64,000 nucleotides of DNA from contig NZ_JAKZLB010000003.1 in NCBI RefSeq assembly GCF_022808865.1, forward strand, positions 253,875 to 317,874, written 5' to 3'. Every line of letters begins with the position of its first letter. Positions within the stretch are counted from its first letter, which is position 1. The notes beneath the pieces are model-generated. The model was given only the letters and a program-made list of their open reading frames with translations, had not been told where the DNA came from and did not search any database. The stretch is from Geothrix oryzisoli. GTDB taxonomy: Bacteria > Acidobacteriota > Holophagae > Holophagales > Holophagaceae. This document shows positions 24,812-34,213 of the stretch, in pieces. A program made the translations under genes and the position numbers.

Positions 24812-27056
24812 ATCTCCCAACATCAGCGCAGACCTGAACCAGGGCTTCCAGCGGGCCTTCGAGCTGGCCAAGGCGCGCCGCCACGAGGACGTGGCCCTGG
24901 AGCATCTGTTGTTGGCTTTGCTGGACGACGCCCAGGCTGCCAAGGCTCTCAAAGCCTGCGGGGTGAAGCTGGACGCCCTCCGACGCGACCTGGAGGCCGC
25001 CCTGGAGCGCCTGTTCGAGCCGGTCCCCGAGGGCGAGGAGGTCCAGCCCCACAGCACCCTGGGTTTCGTGCGGGTGGTGGAGCGGGCCCTGGTCCACGCC
25101 TTCAGCGCCGGGCAGAAGGAGGTCCGTGGCGGGGAGCTGCTGCCGGCCTTCCTGGAGGAGGAGGCCAGCCACGCCCGTCATCTGCTTGAGAAGCACGGCG
25201 TGAAGCGGTTGGCCCTGCTGAAAGTGCTGAGCCACGGGCCCGCGGCCGCGAAGGCCAAGCCCTCCGCGAAGAAGCGGGTCGAGGAAGCGCCCGAGGAAGA
25301 AGGCACCGTGGCCGAGAACCCCCTGGAAGCCTACGCCACGGACCTGGTGGCCCGGGCCGCGGCGGGGCGGCTGGATCCCCTGGTGGGTCGCGACGCCGAG
25401 ATCACCCGCATGGCGCAGGTCCTCTGCCGGCGCCGCAAGAACAACCCCCTGCTGGTGGGCGAGCCCGGCGTGGGCAAGACCGCCATCGTGGAGGGCCTGG
25501 CCCGCCGCATCCATGAGAAGAAGGTGCCCGATCCCCTCAAGGCGGCCCGCATCTTCGCCTTGGACCTGGGCGCCCTGCTGGCCGGCAGCCGCTACCGGGG
25601 CGACTTCGAGGAGCGTCTCAAGGCCGTGCTGAAGGCCCTGGCCGATGAGCCCGGGGCCATCCTCTTCGTCGACGAGCTGCACACCCTGGTGGGCGCGGGG
25701 GCCACGAGCGGCGGGGCCATGGATGCGGCCAACCTGCTGAAGCCGGCGCTCGCCTCCGGCGACCTGCGCTGCATCGGCGCCACCACCTTCCAGGATCTCA
25801 AGGGCTCCCTGGACCGGGACCGGGCGCTGGCCCGTCGCTTCCAGGTGGTGGAAGTGAATGAGCCTTCCGCAGAGGATGCCCTGGGCGTGCTCCAGGGCCT
25901 GAAGGCCGCCTACGAATCGCACCACGGCGTGACCTACTCGGACGAGGCCCTGGCAGCCGCCGTGCGCCTGGCGTCCAAGCACCTGACGGACCGCAAGCTG
26001 CCGGACAGTGCCCTGGACGTGGTGGACGAGGCGGGGGCTGCGCAGAAGCTGCTGCCGAAGAAGGCGCGCGCCAAACAGGTGGGCTCCGCCGAGATCGAGG
26101 CCGTGGTGGCCCGCATGGCGCGGGTGCCCGTCAACTCGGTGAGCGCGGATGACCGCGAGGCTCTGGCGAACCTGGAGGGGGCCCTCAAGGGCCAGATCTA
26201 CGGCCAGGACGCGGCGTGCGAGGCCGTCGCCGGCGCCATCAAGCTGGCCCGGTCCGGGCTGCGGGATCCGCTGAAGCCCATGGGCTGCTTCCTCTTCGCC
26301 GGGCCCACGGGCGTGGGCAAGACGGAGCTGGCCAAGCAGCTGGCGAAGGCCCTGGGCATCGCCTTCCTCCGCTTCGACATGAGCGAGTACCAGGAGAAAC
26401 ACACAGTTGCGCGGCTCATCGGCGCGCCGCCCGGGTACGTGGGCTACGAGGAGGGCGGCCTGCTGACGGACGCCGTGCGCAAGCAGCCTCATGCTGTGCT
26501 GCTGCTGGACGAGCTGGAGAAGGCCCACCCGGACCTCTTCGGCATCCTGCTCCAGGTGATGGACCACGCCGCCCTCACGGACAGCCACGGTCGCAGCGCG
26601 GACTTCCGCCACACGGTGCTGGTGATGACCACCAACGTGGGCGCCCGCGAGCTGTCGGCCCGGCAGGTGGGCTTCGCCGAGGCCGGCGGCCGGCGCTCGG
26701 CCACCGGGACCATCGAAAAGGCTTTCAGCCCCGAGTTCCGCAACCGCCTGGACGCCATCCTCCAGTTCGCGCCGCTGGGCCGGTCGGAGATGGAGCGCGT
26801 GGCGGACAAGCACCTGCGGGAGCTGGAGGAGCAGCTCAAGGAAAAGGGCGTCAGCCTCGTCTGCACGCCCCCGGCGCGGGCCTGGCTGGCGGAGAAGGGC
26901 TACGACCCGGCCTTCGGCGCCCGGCCCATGGCGCGGCTCATCGAGCGCGAGCTGCGCCGGCCCCTGGCGGAAGCCATCCTCTTCGGGCCCCTGGCCAAGG
27001 GCGGCACCGCCACCGTGGACCTCAAGGACGGCCGGCTGTGCCTGTCTTTCGGCTGA
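24804..27056 (+). CDS. clpA: ATP-dependent Clp protease ATP-binding subunit ClpA
   Basis: Hexameric AAA+ unfoldase that feeds substrates to ClpP. 750 residues: an N-domain (residues 1-145) for ClpS docking, an acidic/Lys-rich linker, D1 with P-loop [10 protein letters not shown] and Walker [11 protein letters not shown], and D2 with [10 protein letters not shown] and [12 protein letters not shown]. No ClpB-type middle coiled coil is present, which fits ClpA. It lies between clpS and aat. clpP is not in the window. Confidence 0.96.
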   Translation: MSESPNISADLNQGFQRAFELAKARRHEDVALEHLLLALLDDAQAAKALKACGVKLDALRRDLEAALERLFEPVPEGEEVQPHSTLGFVRVVERALVHAFSAGQKEVRGGELLPAFLEEEASHARHLLEKHGVKRLALLKVLSHGPAAAKAKPSAKKRVEEAPEEEGTVAENPLEAYATDLVARAAAGRLDPLVGRDAEITRMAQVLCRRRKNNPLLVGEPGVGKTAIVEGLARRIHEKKVPDPLKAARIFALDLGALLAGSRYRGDFEERLKAVLKALADEPGAILFVDELHTLVGAGATSGGAMDAANLLKPALASGDLRCIGATTFQDLKGSLDRDRALARRFQVVEVNEPSAEDALGVLQGLKAAYESHHGVTYSDEALAAAVRLASKHLTDRKLPDSALDVVDEAGAAQKLLPKKARAKQVGSAEIEAVVARMARVPVNSVSADDREALANLEGALKGQIYGQDAACEAVAGAIKLARSGLRDPLKPMGCFLFAGPTGVGKTELAKQLAKALGIAFLRFDMSEYQEKHTVARLIGAPPGYVGYEEGGLLTDAVRKQPHAVLLLDELEKAHPDLFGILLQVMDHAALTDSHGRSADFRHTVLVMTTNVGARELSARQVGFAEAGGRRSATGTIEKAFSPEFRNRLDAILQFAPLGRSEMERVADKHLRELEEQLKEKGVSLVCTPPARAWLAEKGYDPAFGARPMARLIERELRRPLAEAILFGPLAKGGTATVDLKDGRLCLSFG

Positions 27057-27718
27057 CAAAGGCGCTGGTCTTTCCGGACCCGGAGCTGGCGGAGGACGGG
27101 CTGCTGGCCATCGGCGGCGACCTCAGCGTGGAGCGCCTCCTGCTGGCCTACCGCAGTGGCATCTTCCCCTGGTACGGCGAGGGCGATCCGCTGCTCTGGT
27201 GGTCGCCGCCGGAGCGGGCCCTGCTGCGCCCAGGCCACCTGCACCTGTCGGCCCGCACCCGCCGGAGCCTGCGCCACAGGCCCTTCGAGATCCGCTTCGA
27301 CACGGCCTTCGCGCAGGTCATCGGGCATTGTTCCCTGGTGCCGCGTCCCGGCCAGGACGGCACCTGGATCACGCCGGAGATGCGGGAGGCCTATGTCGCC
27401 TTGCACCATGCGGGCCACGCCCACAGCGTGGAGGCCTGGCGGGACGGCGAGCTGAAGGGCGGCCTCTACGGCGTGTCCCTGGGTCGGGCGTTCTTCGGCG
27501 AGAGCATGTTCAGCCTCGAGCCCGAAGCCAGCCGCGCCGCCCTCCAGGCCCTGGACGCCCAGCTCCAGGCCTGGGGCTTCGCCATGATCGACGGCCAGCT
27601 GCCCCACGAGGGCCTGACCGGCTACGGCTTCCAGGTCGTGCCCCGCGCCCTGTTCCTGGCGGAGCTGGCGGAGGCGCTCCGTGCGGAAGGGCGGCCGGGG
27701 AGTTGGTCAGGCGCCTGA
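27038..27718 (+). CDS. aat: leucyl/phenylalanyl-tRNA--protein transferase
   Basis: Transfers Leu or Phe from aminoacyl-tRNA to proteins beginning with Arg or Lys, creating the destabilising N-terminus read by ClpS. 226 residues. The start is a GTG inside the end of clpA (19-base overlap), giving [29 protein letters not shown], the normal family N-terminus, with AAGGA nine bases upstream. Conserved FPWY, WWSPPERALL, ESMFS and DGQLPHEGL-type segments are present. With clpS and clpA it completes a substrate-marking and delivery operon. Its 3' end overlaps the opposing phosphoesterase gene. Confidence 0.95.
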   Translation: MPVFRLTKALVFPDPELAEDGLLAIGGDLSVERLLLAYRSGIFPWYGEGDPLLWWSPPERALLRPGHLHLSARTRRSLRHRPFEIRFDTAFAQVIGHCSLVPRPGQDGTWITPEMREAYVALHHAGHAHSVEAWRDGELKGGLYGVSLGRAFFGESMFSLEPEASRAALQALDAQLQAWGFAMIDGQLPHEGLTGYGFQVVPRALFLAELAEALRAEGRPGSWSGA

Positions 27719-27720
27719 CC
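27705..27720. repeat. 16-bp perfect palindrome at a tail-to-tail gene overlap
   Basis: GGTCAGGCGCCTGACC is self-complementary and spans the ends of two convergent genes. Both strands therefore read TCA GGC GCC TGA, so both proteins end in Ser-Gly-Ala-stop. It could form a hairpin in both transcripts but has no T-tract. Confidence 0.9.
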
Positions 27721-28798
27721 GGATCTCTGTCGACCGCAGCCGGATCAGGCTGATCTCGCCCCGTCGCCACAGCCGCATGCGCGGGCCCCAGGTGCCGGTA
27801 CCCCGGCTGACGATCAGGGTCATGTCCCCCACCTGGGCCCGTCCGGCCAGGGTGGGATAGGCCCTTGCCACGAGGTGCCCGAAGGGCCAGATCTGGCCGG
27901 CGTGCGTGTGGCCCGAGAGCATGAGCCCCACGCCCGAGCGGGCCGCTGCCTCCACCTGGGTGGGCCGGTGGGACAGGAGCACCAGGGCGCCCTCCGGCCG
28001 GTCCCGGGGCGCGGTCCACGCGGCCTGGCGGAGGTTCCGGCCGGCATCCGCCCGACCGGCCAGGACCAGGCCGGGCAAGGGGCTGGCGAGGGCGTTCCGC
28101 AGGACCCGCACCCCCGCCGCCTCCATGGGAGCCCCGGCAACGCCGTAGTGCTCGTGGTTCCCATCCACGCCCCAGACGCCCAGCGGGGCCTGCAAGCCTC
28201 CGAGGGCCTGGATCGCGCGGGGGTCGGGCCGGCCGTGCCCCTCGAAGATGTCCCCGAGGAGCACCACCAGGTCCGGCCGCAGGGCCTGGACCTGCGCCAC
28301 CCGGGCCGCCAGCCAGTCCGGTCCCAGGATGGCGCCGACGTGGAGGTCCGACAGGGCCGCCACCACAAGGCCGTCCTGCTCCGGCGGCAGGCCGCGCAGG
28401 CCCACCTCGTAGGCCACGACTTCGGGCGGGCGCAGGCCCTGGACGGTCGCGAGGCCGGCCAACCCGAGACTGGCCAGGAGGGCCCAGCCGCGCAGGCGGG
28501 GCGCCGCGGCGCGGAACCACAGGCCGAACCCCGTGGCCAGGTCCACGGCCAGGAGGCCGACGAAGGCGAGGAAGAGGAGGCCCAGCAGGGTCATGCCCGC
28601 GAGGGCCACCCAGCCCGCGCCCGGGAAGGCGGCCTCATGGCCGAGGATCCCTCCGGCGAGCATCAGGACCCAGGCCCCCGTGAAGGTGGCCCGGAGGCGC
28701 CGCCGCGACCCTCGTGCGAACCAGGGCACCGAGGCGGTGCGCCAGGCCACGTAGGCCAGCACCAGGGCCGATACCAGGAGCAGGATGACGATGAACAT
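27707..28798 (-). CDS. membrane-bound metallophosphoesterase
   Basis: A calcineurin-like phosphoesterase with an N-terminal membrane region. 363 residues from MFIVILLLVSALVL. Four TM helices within the first 130 residues precede the catalytic domain with the metal-ligand blocks SDLHVGA, LLGDIFEGHG, GNHEHYG, LSHRP and GHTHAGQIWPFG. This matches YkuE/YaeI-like proteins, which can dephosphorylate membrane-linked substrates such as lipid A precursors or undecaprenyl phosphates; the substrate here is unknown. It follows ftsZ by 31 bases on the same strand and may be its last co-transcribed gene. Confidence 0.88.
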   Translation of the reverse strand: MFIVILLLVSALVLAYVAWRTASVPWFARGSRRRLRATFTGAWVLMLAGGILGHEAAFPGAGWVALAGMTLLGLLFLAFVGLLAVDLATGFGLWFRAAAPRLRGWALLASLGLAGLATVQGLRPPEVVAYEVGLRGLPPEQDGLVVAALSDLHVGAILGPDWLAARVAQVQALRPDLVVLLGDIFEGHGRPDPRAIQALGGLQAPLGVWGVDGNHEHYGVAGAPMEAAGVRVLRNALASPLPGLVLAGRADAGRNLRQAAWTAPRDRPEGALVLLSHRPTQVEAAARSGVGLMLSGHTHAGQIWPFGHLVARAYPTLAGRAQVGDMTLIVSRGTGTWGPRMRLWRRGEISLIRLRSTEIRSGA

Positions 28799-28829
28799 GG
28801 CCCAGCCTCCGGCCGGGGGCCCTCCCGGG

Positions 28830-30104
28830 CTACTCGATGGGCAGCCGCCCCTGGCCCAGCCGGATGATGGCGGGGACATGGAGGTCGTCGTTGCCGCCGG
28901 GCAGCTCGCCGCTGGGGGTGGGCGCCTGGGGAAGGAGGCGGGTGGGCGTGGGCCCCTGCTGCTCGCCGGCGGGCACCTCGCCGTAGACCCGGCCGCTGAC
29001 GCCGTTCACGGGGAGGATGGCCTGGCCGTCGATGGGCTGGACCGCGAAGGCGGGCGCGGCCAGGGACGCGGAGCTGGCTTCCACGGCACCACCCAGGTGG
29101 AGGCTGGACCTGCGGTCCTCCAGGAGCTTCTCCTCCTGGTCGAAGCCGCTGGCCAGGACGGTGACGAGCACGCGGTCCTCCATGCCCTCGCCTTCCACGG
29201 TGCAGGCCTTGATGTCGGGGCGGCCGTTGTAGTGGTCCTGCAGGTAGTTCATGGCGGTCTCGATCGCCGAGGCCTCCATGACCTCCCAGTCGGCGGTGAT
29301 GGACACCATGACGTTGGCCGCCGCGCCGGTCTGGGCGCGCTCGAGCAGGGGGCAGGCCAGGGCCTTCTTGAGGGCGTCCATGACAGCCTCCTCGCCGCGC
29401 CCGGCGCCGGTGCCGATGAGGGCCTCGCCGCCGTTGCGCAGCACGGCCTCCACGTCCGCGAAGTCGCCGTTGATGATGCCCGGCTTCAGGATGAGGTCCG
29501 CGATGCCCCGCACGCCCTGGATGAGCACGCCATCCGCCACGCGGAAGGCCTCTTTCATGGTCACGCGGGCGTCGCAGACATTCTTCAGGCGCTCGTTGCT
29601 GACCACGATGACGGTGTCGGCGGTGTCCCGCAGGTTGGCCAGGCCGGCCAGGGCCAGATCACCCTTCTTGCGGCCCTCCCAGGCGAAGGGCGTGAGCACC
29701 ACGGCCACGGTGAGGGCGCCCAGTTCTCGGGCGTAGCTGGCCAGCACGGGCGCGGCGCCGGTGCCCGTGCCGCCGCCCATGCCGCCGGTGATGAAGATCA
29801 TGTCGGCGCCCTGGAGGGCCGCCAGCACTTCCTCGCGGCTCTCCTCGGCCGCCACGGCGCCGCGCTCGGCGCTGCCGCCCGCGCCCAGGCCCCGGCTGCT
29901 CTGGGGCCCCAGGGGCAGCTTCAGGTGCGCCTTGCTCTGGGAGAGGCTCTGCTGGTCGGTGTTCATGGCGATGAACTGCACGCCGGTCACGCCGCTCTCG
30001 ATCATGCGGTTGATGGCGTTGCAGCCCGCGCCCCCCACGCCGAGCACCTTGATGTTCGCGCCGGGCAGACTGTGGGGGCAGGGGAGGAAGGGGGTCTCGG
30101 ACAT
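28830..30104 (-). CDS. ftsZ: cell division protein FtsZ
   Basis: The tubulin-like GTPase that forms the division ring. 424 residues from MSETPFLPCPH, chosen because GGGAG lies five bases before that ATG. The GTP signature GGMGGGTGTG is at residues 107-116, and the T7 synergy loop reads NGDFADVEAVL. A linker of about 70 residues leads to a C-terminal peptide DDLHVPAIIRLG, the FtsA-binding tail. Order ftsQ-ftsA-ftsZ is the usual one. Confidence 0.97.
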   Translation of the reverse strand: MSETPFLPCPHSLPGANIKVLGVGGAGCNAINRMIESGVTGVQFIAMNTDQQSLSQSKAHLKLPLGPQSSRGLGAGGSAERGAVAAEESREEVLAALQGADMIFITGGMGGGTGTGAAPVLASYARELGALTVAVVLTPFAWEGRKKGDLALAGLANLRDTADTVIVVSNERLKNVCDARVTMKEAFRVADGVLIQGVRGIADLILKPGIINGDFADVEAVLRNGGEALIGTGAGRGEEAVMDALKKALACPLLERAQTGAAANVMVSITADWEVMEASAIETAMNYLQDHYNGRPDIKACTVEGEGMEDRVLVTVLASGFDQEEKLLEDRRSSLHLGGAVEASSASLAAPAFAVQPIDGQAILPVNGVSGRVYGEVPAGEQQGPTPTRLLPQAPTPSGELPGGNDDLHVPAIIRLGQGRLPIE

Positions 30105-30139
30105 CGGAACTCCCGAAGAGGGCATCGCGGAAGGCATGG

Positions 30140-31354
30140 CTAGAACATCTTCTTGATACGGCCGAGGAAGCCATCGCCCCGGTCCTGCTTGCCGCGGGTC
30201 TCGCCCATGTCGCGGGCGAGGGCTTTCACCGCGCCCAGGGCGTTCACGAAGTAGGGGTTGCCGGTGGCCTGGGGCAGGCCGGTGACGCCCAGGATGCGGC
30301 CCAGCACCACGCGGGGGCGGCCCAGGATGGTCTGGGCCAGGATGGCAAGGTGCGTGAGGAGCGCACCGCCGCCCACCAGGTGCACGCCGCCATGGATCTC
30401 ATGCATGAGGCCGGTGCGGCCCATTTCGGCCAGCACCAGGTTGAGCAGCTCCGCCGCCCGGGCCTGCAGCACCTCGGCAATCTCGCGGCGGGACACCAGG
30501 CGTCCCTCCTCCTCGAGCTCGACGGATTCCTCGACGGGCACATGGCTGTGCAGCACCGTGCCGAAGCGGATCTTGATGCGCTCGGAGGCGGCGATGCCGC
30601 CCAGGTGCTTGGTGATCTCGAGGTCGCGGGTGAAGTGCATCCCGCCGATGGGGATGACCGCGGAATGGAACAGGGTGCCGTGCAGGAAGATGCCCAGGTG
30701 GGTGAGGTGCTCGCCGATGTCCACCACCACCGCGCCGTTCTCGCGATCCTCGCGGCTCAGCACGGCCTCGGCGCTGGCCAGGGGCGAGTACATCAGCTCG
30801 GCGCCGTGGAGCCCCGCGTTCTTGAGGGCCAGGTTGATGTTCATGATGACGGGGCTGGGCGCCACGATGATGCGGACTTCGGCCTCCAGCGACTCGCCGA
30901 ACATGCCCACGGGGTTGCGGATGTCGCGCTGGCCCTTGATGTGGAACATCTGGGGGATGCGGTGCAGGACCAGTTCCTCCTTGGCCAGCTTGCAGCCGTT
31001 GGTGGCCTGCTCCAGCACGCGGTCGCGGTCCGAGGCGGTGATGATCTTGTCGCCGCTGCTGATGGTGATGGAGTCGCGGAGGTTCTCGCCCTTGAACTGG
31101 ATGCCGTCCACGGCCACGCGGATGCCGTCCACCTTGGTCTGGCCGGCGGTGTTCATGGCCTCTTCCACGGCCCGCACGATGGCGCGGGTGCAGAGGTCCA
31201 TGTCCGTGATCTGGCCCTGAGTGAAGCCGCCCTGGGGCGACGCCTGCCCCGTGCCGGTCACATTCAGCGTCCCGTCTTCCTCCTGGACGGCCACCACCGC
31301 CACCACTTTGCTTGCACCAAGGTCGAGGCCTAGGAGAACGGCACGCTGAGGCAT
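30140..31354 (-). CDS. ftsA: cell division protein FtsA
   Basis: Actin-like ATPase that anchors FtsZ to the membrane. 404 residues. It starts GLDLGASKVVAVVA (phosphate 1 motif), has the SHS2-type 1C domain, VVVDIGEHLTHLGIF (phosphate 2) and VHLVGGGALL (adenosine motif). The end GFLGRIKKMF is the amphipathic membrane-targeting helix. The phosphate 2 site has GEHLT where GxGT is common, a mild departure. SD AAGGA is close to the ATG. Confidence 0.96.
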   Translation of the reverse strand: MPQRAVLLGLDLGASKVVAVVAVQEEDGTLNVTGTGQASPQGGFTQGQITDMDLCTRAIVRAVEEAMNTAGQTKVDGIRVAVDGIQFKGENLRDSITISSGDKIITASDRDRVLEQATNGCKLAKEELVLHRIPQMFHIKGQRDIRNPVGMFGESLEAEVRIIVAPSPVIMNINLALKNAGLHGAELMYSPLASAEAVLSREDRENGAVVVDIGEHLTHLGIFLHGTLFHSAVIPIGGMHFTRDLEITKHLGGIAASERIKIRFGTVLHSHVPVEESVELEEEGRLVSRREIAEVLQARAAELLNLVLAEMGRTGLMHEIHGGVHLVGGGALLTHLAILAQTILGRPRVVLGRILGVTGLPQATGNPYFVNALGAVKALARDMGETRGKQDRGDGFLGRIKKMF

Positions 31355-31447
31355 GAAGATCCTTTTCCTTGCTCTAGGTTTACACCAGTTCCGTGCCGGG
31401 TTCGAGCCTTTGCGCGTGGAAAAAACGCCGCTTTCTTCCCGCGCGGG

Positions 31448-32236
31448 TCAGCGTGGCGTCTTGGCGGGGGCCGGGGCGTCCTCGGGTTCCCCCACGGCGA
31501 CCTCCTCGTCCCAGCGCAGGTCGATGTAGCGGAGCCGGGCCAGATCCGGCCGCTGGGACAGGCGATCCACGAACAGACCCTGGAAATTGGGCACGTTTTT
31601 CGTCACATCCTGGCGGGACAGGAAGATCGGGGCCGGGAGGCCCTCGATGTAGGCCACAGGCCCCTTGGGGCTCCATCTCAGCTCGGTCACCCGGTCATAA
31701 AATCCAGCCTGCTTTTCCCTCAAAGTCCGTGCAGCGCTCACGAGCCGGGCCAGGCCCTGGTCTGTCTGGCTGGCGGGATCCACCACCACGGGAATGGGAC
31801 TTAGGTTGGCCTGATTCACCCGATCCAGCAGGATGCCGTCGTCCGAGACCAGGAACACCCCGTTGCTGCGCACCAGCCAGAGGACGGGGCGCCGTTCCTC
31901 CACCACCAGGCTCAGGCGGTCCGGGGGGTCCTTGCGGATCTGGAGGTTGCGCACCCAGCGCTTGGCCTCGATCCGGGCCCGCAGTTCCTCCGCGTCGACC
32001 CAGAAGAGGGGCTTGCCCAGCACCAGCTTCTCGGCGAGAGCCTGGATCTCGGCCTGGCGCTCGCCCCGGCAGCCGCTCACGTTCACCTGCTCGATGGTGA
32101 GTTTCTGCAATCCGAGGTACCGCGTGCCCAGCTCCATCAGGGCCCAGGCGCCCCCGCCCAGCACCGCCACGGTGATCCCCGCCCGCACCCAGGGGAACCA
32201 GGGACGCTTGGGGCGGGTGCGGGGGAGCATGGACAT
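31448..32236 (-). CDS. ftsQ: cell division protein FtsQ
   Basis: Bitopic divisome protein linking FtsB/FtsL to the ring. 262 residues: a short basic cytoplasmic tail rich in Arg/Pro, one TM helix (about residues 17-36), a POTRA domain ([13 protein letters not shown] ... [29 protein letters not shown]) and the beta domain with [12 protein letters not shown]. It is the first gene of ftsQ-ftsA-ftsZ here. The next gene upstream points away and is a sigma factor, not murB or ddl as in a standard division cluster. Confidence 0.93.
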   Translation of the reverse strand: MSMLPRTRPKRPWFPWVRAGITVAVLGGGAWALMELGTRYLGLQKLTIEQVNVSGCRGERQAEIQALAEKLVLGKPLFWVDAEELRARIEAKRWVRNLQIRKDPPDRLSLVVEERRPVLWLVRSNGVFLVSDDGILLDRVNQANLSPIPVVVDPASQTDQGLARLVSAARTLREKQAGFYDRVTELRWSPKGPVAYIEGLPAPIFLSRQDVTKNVPNFQGLFVDRLSQRPDLARLRYIDLRWDEEVAVGEPEDAPAPAKTPR

Positions 32237-32291
32237 GGGGGCCAGTCTACCGCCTGGGGGCGGCGGTCTGGATGGCCTGGAAGCCTCCTAT

Positions 32292-33566
32292 ATGCTCTAT
32301 GACCTGGGAGGGTGCCCCTTGGCCTCGATCGTCCCCGAAGGCATTCCGGATCTCCTCGATTCGCTCTTCCGAGAGGAGTCGCGCCGGATCCTGGCCTCCT
32401 TGATCCGGCTGCTCGGGGATTTCGACCTGGCCGAAGACGGCCTGCATGATGCCTTCGCAGCCGCCTTGGAGGTCTGGCCCAGGGACGGGGTGCCGGACCA
32501 TCCCCGCGCCTGGCTGGTGTCCACCGGGCGCTTCAAGGCGATCGACCGCCTGCGGCGGTCCGCGCGCTTCAGCACCTCGCTGGAGGCCGTGGCGGAGTTG
32601 CCCGATGAGGGCCCCACGGGAGGGGTGGAAGAAGACGGGGTTGAAGATGACCGCCTGCGGCTCATCTTCACCTGCTGCCATCCGGCCCTGCCCCCGGAAG
32701 CCTGCACCGCGCTGACCCTCCGGGAGGTGTGCGGCCTGACGACGGAGGCCATCGCGCGGGCCTTCCTCACCGCTCCGTCCACGCTGGCCCAGCGGATCGT
32801 CCGGGCCAAGGCGAAAATCCGGGAAGCAGGCATCCCCTATGAGGTCCCCGGCCGGGCCGACCTGCCGGACCGGCTGGACGCGGTGCTGAAGGTCGTCTAC
32901 CTGGTATTCAACGAGGGCTACTCCGCCTCCTCCGGGGAGACGCTGATGCGTCCGGACCTCTCGGGGGAGGCGATCCGCCTGGGACGGTTGCTCCTTGAGT
33001 TGCTGCCCGATCCGGAGGTGATGGGCCTCCTCGCCCTCATGCTGCTGCAGGAGTCCCGGAGGGCCGCGCGGGTCTCGCCGGAGGGGGATCTGGTGCTGCT
33101 GGAGGACCAGGACCGCTCCCGGTGGGACCGGGCCCTGATGGCCGAAGGGAAAGCGCTGGTAGACCAGGCGCTGGCGTCCCGCCGGGTGGGTTCCTACACG
33201 CTCCAGGCCGCCATCGCCGCGGTCCACGCCGAGGCGGCCGAGGCCTCGGCCACGGACTGGGACCGGATCGTCGGGCTGTACACCCTCCTGGCCCGGGTGG
33301 CGCCTTCCCCCGTGGTGGACCTCAACCGCGCCGTGGCGGTGGCCATGCGGGGTGGTCCCCAGGCCGGTCTGGACCTCGCCGACGCCCTCCTGGCGCGCCG
33401 CGACATGGCGGAGTACCACCTGGCGCACGCGGTTCGCGCGGACCTCTGCCGCCGCCTGGGGAGGACGGAAGAGGCGCTCGCCTCCTACCGCCAGGCCCTC
33501 GGACTGGTCCAGCAGGGGCCCGAGCGCCGGTTCCTCGAGCGGCGGGTGGCCGAGCTTGAAAAATAA
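32292..33566 (+). CDS. ECF42-like RNA polymerase sigma factor with C-terminal TPR-like extension
   Basis: A 424-residue extracytoplasmic-function sigma factor. Region 2 covers about residues 25-90 ([21 protein letters not shown]), region 4 about 130-180 ([21 protein letters not shown]), and the remaining 230 residues are the helical extension typical of the ECF42 group ([16 protein letters not shown] ... [22 protein letters not shown]). ECF42 factors are generally encoded with DGPF/YCII proteins, and one follows 82 bases downstream. No anti-sigma factor is present. The ATG has GGAAG eight bases upstream; a TTG nine codons later, preceded by GGGAGGG, is an alternative. Confidence 0.9.
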   Translation: MLYDLGGCPLASIVPEGIPDLLDSLFREESRRILASLIRLLGDFDLAEDGLHDAFAAALEVWPRDGVPDHPRAWLVSTGRFKAIDRLRRSARFSTSLEAVAELPDEGPTGGVEEDGVEDDRLRLIFTCCHPALPPEACTALTLREVCGLTTEAIARAFLTAPSTLAQRIVRAKAKIREAGIPYEVPGRADLPDRLDAVLKVVYLVFNEGYSASSGETLMRPDLSGEAIRLGRLLLELLPDPEVMGLLALMLLQESRRAARVSPEGDLVLLEDQDRSRWDRALMAEGKALVDQALASRRVGSYTLQAAIAAVHAEAAEASATDWDRIVGLYTLLARVAPSPVVDLNRAVAVAMRGGPQAGLDLADALLARRDMAEYHLAHAVRADLCRRLGRTEEALASYRQALGLVQQGPERRFLERRVAELEK

Positions 33567-33648
33567 TTCGCAGGCCCCTGTCGAAAAGGGCCCTCCCCAA
33601 TCGACCAGGGGGTGAAGGCGGTCCGAACGACCCCCCATAGGAGCCACC

Positions 33649-34056
33649 ATGAAATACATCTGCTTCGGGTACCTCGACGTCCAGCAATGGTCGACCCTCT
33701 CCCAGAGCGAGCAGAACGCCAGGTTCGACGCGTGCTTCACCTACGATGAGGGCCTCAAGAAGGACGGCCACTGGGTGGGCGGGGAGGGGCTGCAGGGCCC
33801 GGATACCGCCGTCATGGTGCGCCTCGAGCAGGGCAAGGTGTCCGTGACGGACGGCCCCTATGCCGAGACCAAGGAGCTGCTGGGCGGCCTCCTGATCCTG
33901 GAGGCCAGGGATCTCAACCACGCCATCCACCTGATCTCGAACCACCCGGGCCTGAAGATGGGGCCTTGGGAGATCCGGCCGGCAGCGGACCTGGACAAGA
34001 TGATTCGCGAAAGCGAGGCACGACGTGCCAAGGCCAAGGGGAAACCTGCTTCCTGA
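33649..34056 (+). CDS. DGPF-domain (YCII-related) protein partnered with the ECF42 sigma factor
   Basis: A 135-residue ferredoxin-like-fold protein of the YCII/DGPF family. The eponymous motif appears as VTDGPYAETKELLGG near residue 66, and the N-terminus MKYICFGYLDVQQW is also typical. Such proteins sit beside ECF42 sigma factors and are thought to take part in their regulation or output, but no activity is established. It has a good SD (AGGAG, six bases before the ATG). The downstream DNA changes abruptly in composition. Confidence 0.9.
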   Translation: MKYICFGYLDVQQWSTLSQSEQNARFDACFTYDEGLKKDGHWVGGEGLQGPDTAVMVRLEQGKVSVTDGPYAETKELLGGLLILEARDLNHAIHLISNHPGLKMGPWEIRPAADLDKMIRESEARRAKAKGKPAS

Positions 34057-34066
34057 GCAGGGCGCA

Positions 34067-34186
34067 TCAGGCCCGCCAAATCTCCACTTCGGATTCCAAC
34101 TCCCTGCCTTGGTTTGCATGCACTTTCTTCTGCACGCGGATCATGAGTTCAACGAGTTTTTCCTTGCCGTAATCCCGAGCTTGCAT
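34067..34186 (-). pseudogene. murB: orphan murB 3'-end fragment
   Basis: About 40 codons on the minus strand reading KLVELMIRVQKKVHANQG then RELESEVEIWRA and a stop. The intact MurB in this window ends with FAELMEQVRTRVRERHG then VELEPEVEIWREHP. The two tails are clearly homologous, and at DNA level the last 36 or so bases differ at only about four positions. Homology is lost upstream of about 34186. The fragment is much lower in GC than the local murB, so it looks imported from another organism rather than a local duplication. Confidence 0.8.
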
Positions 34187-34213
34187 GGCATCTAAACATA
34201 CGAGAGGAAAATC

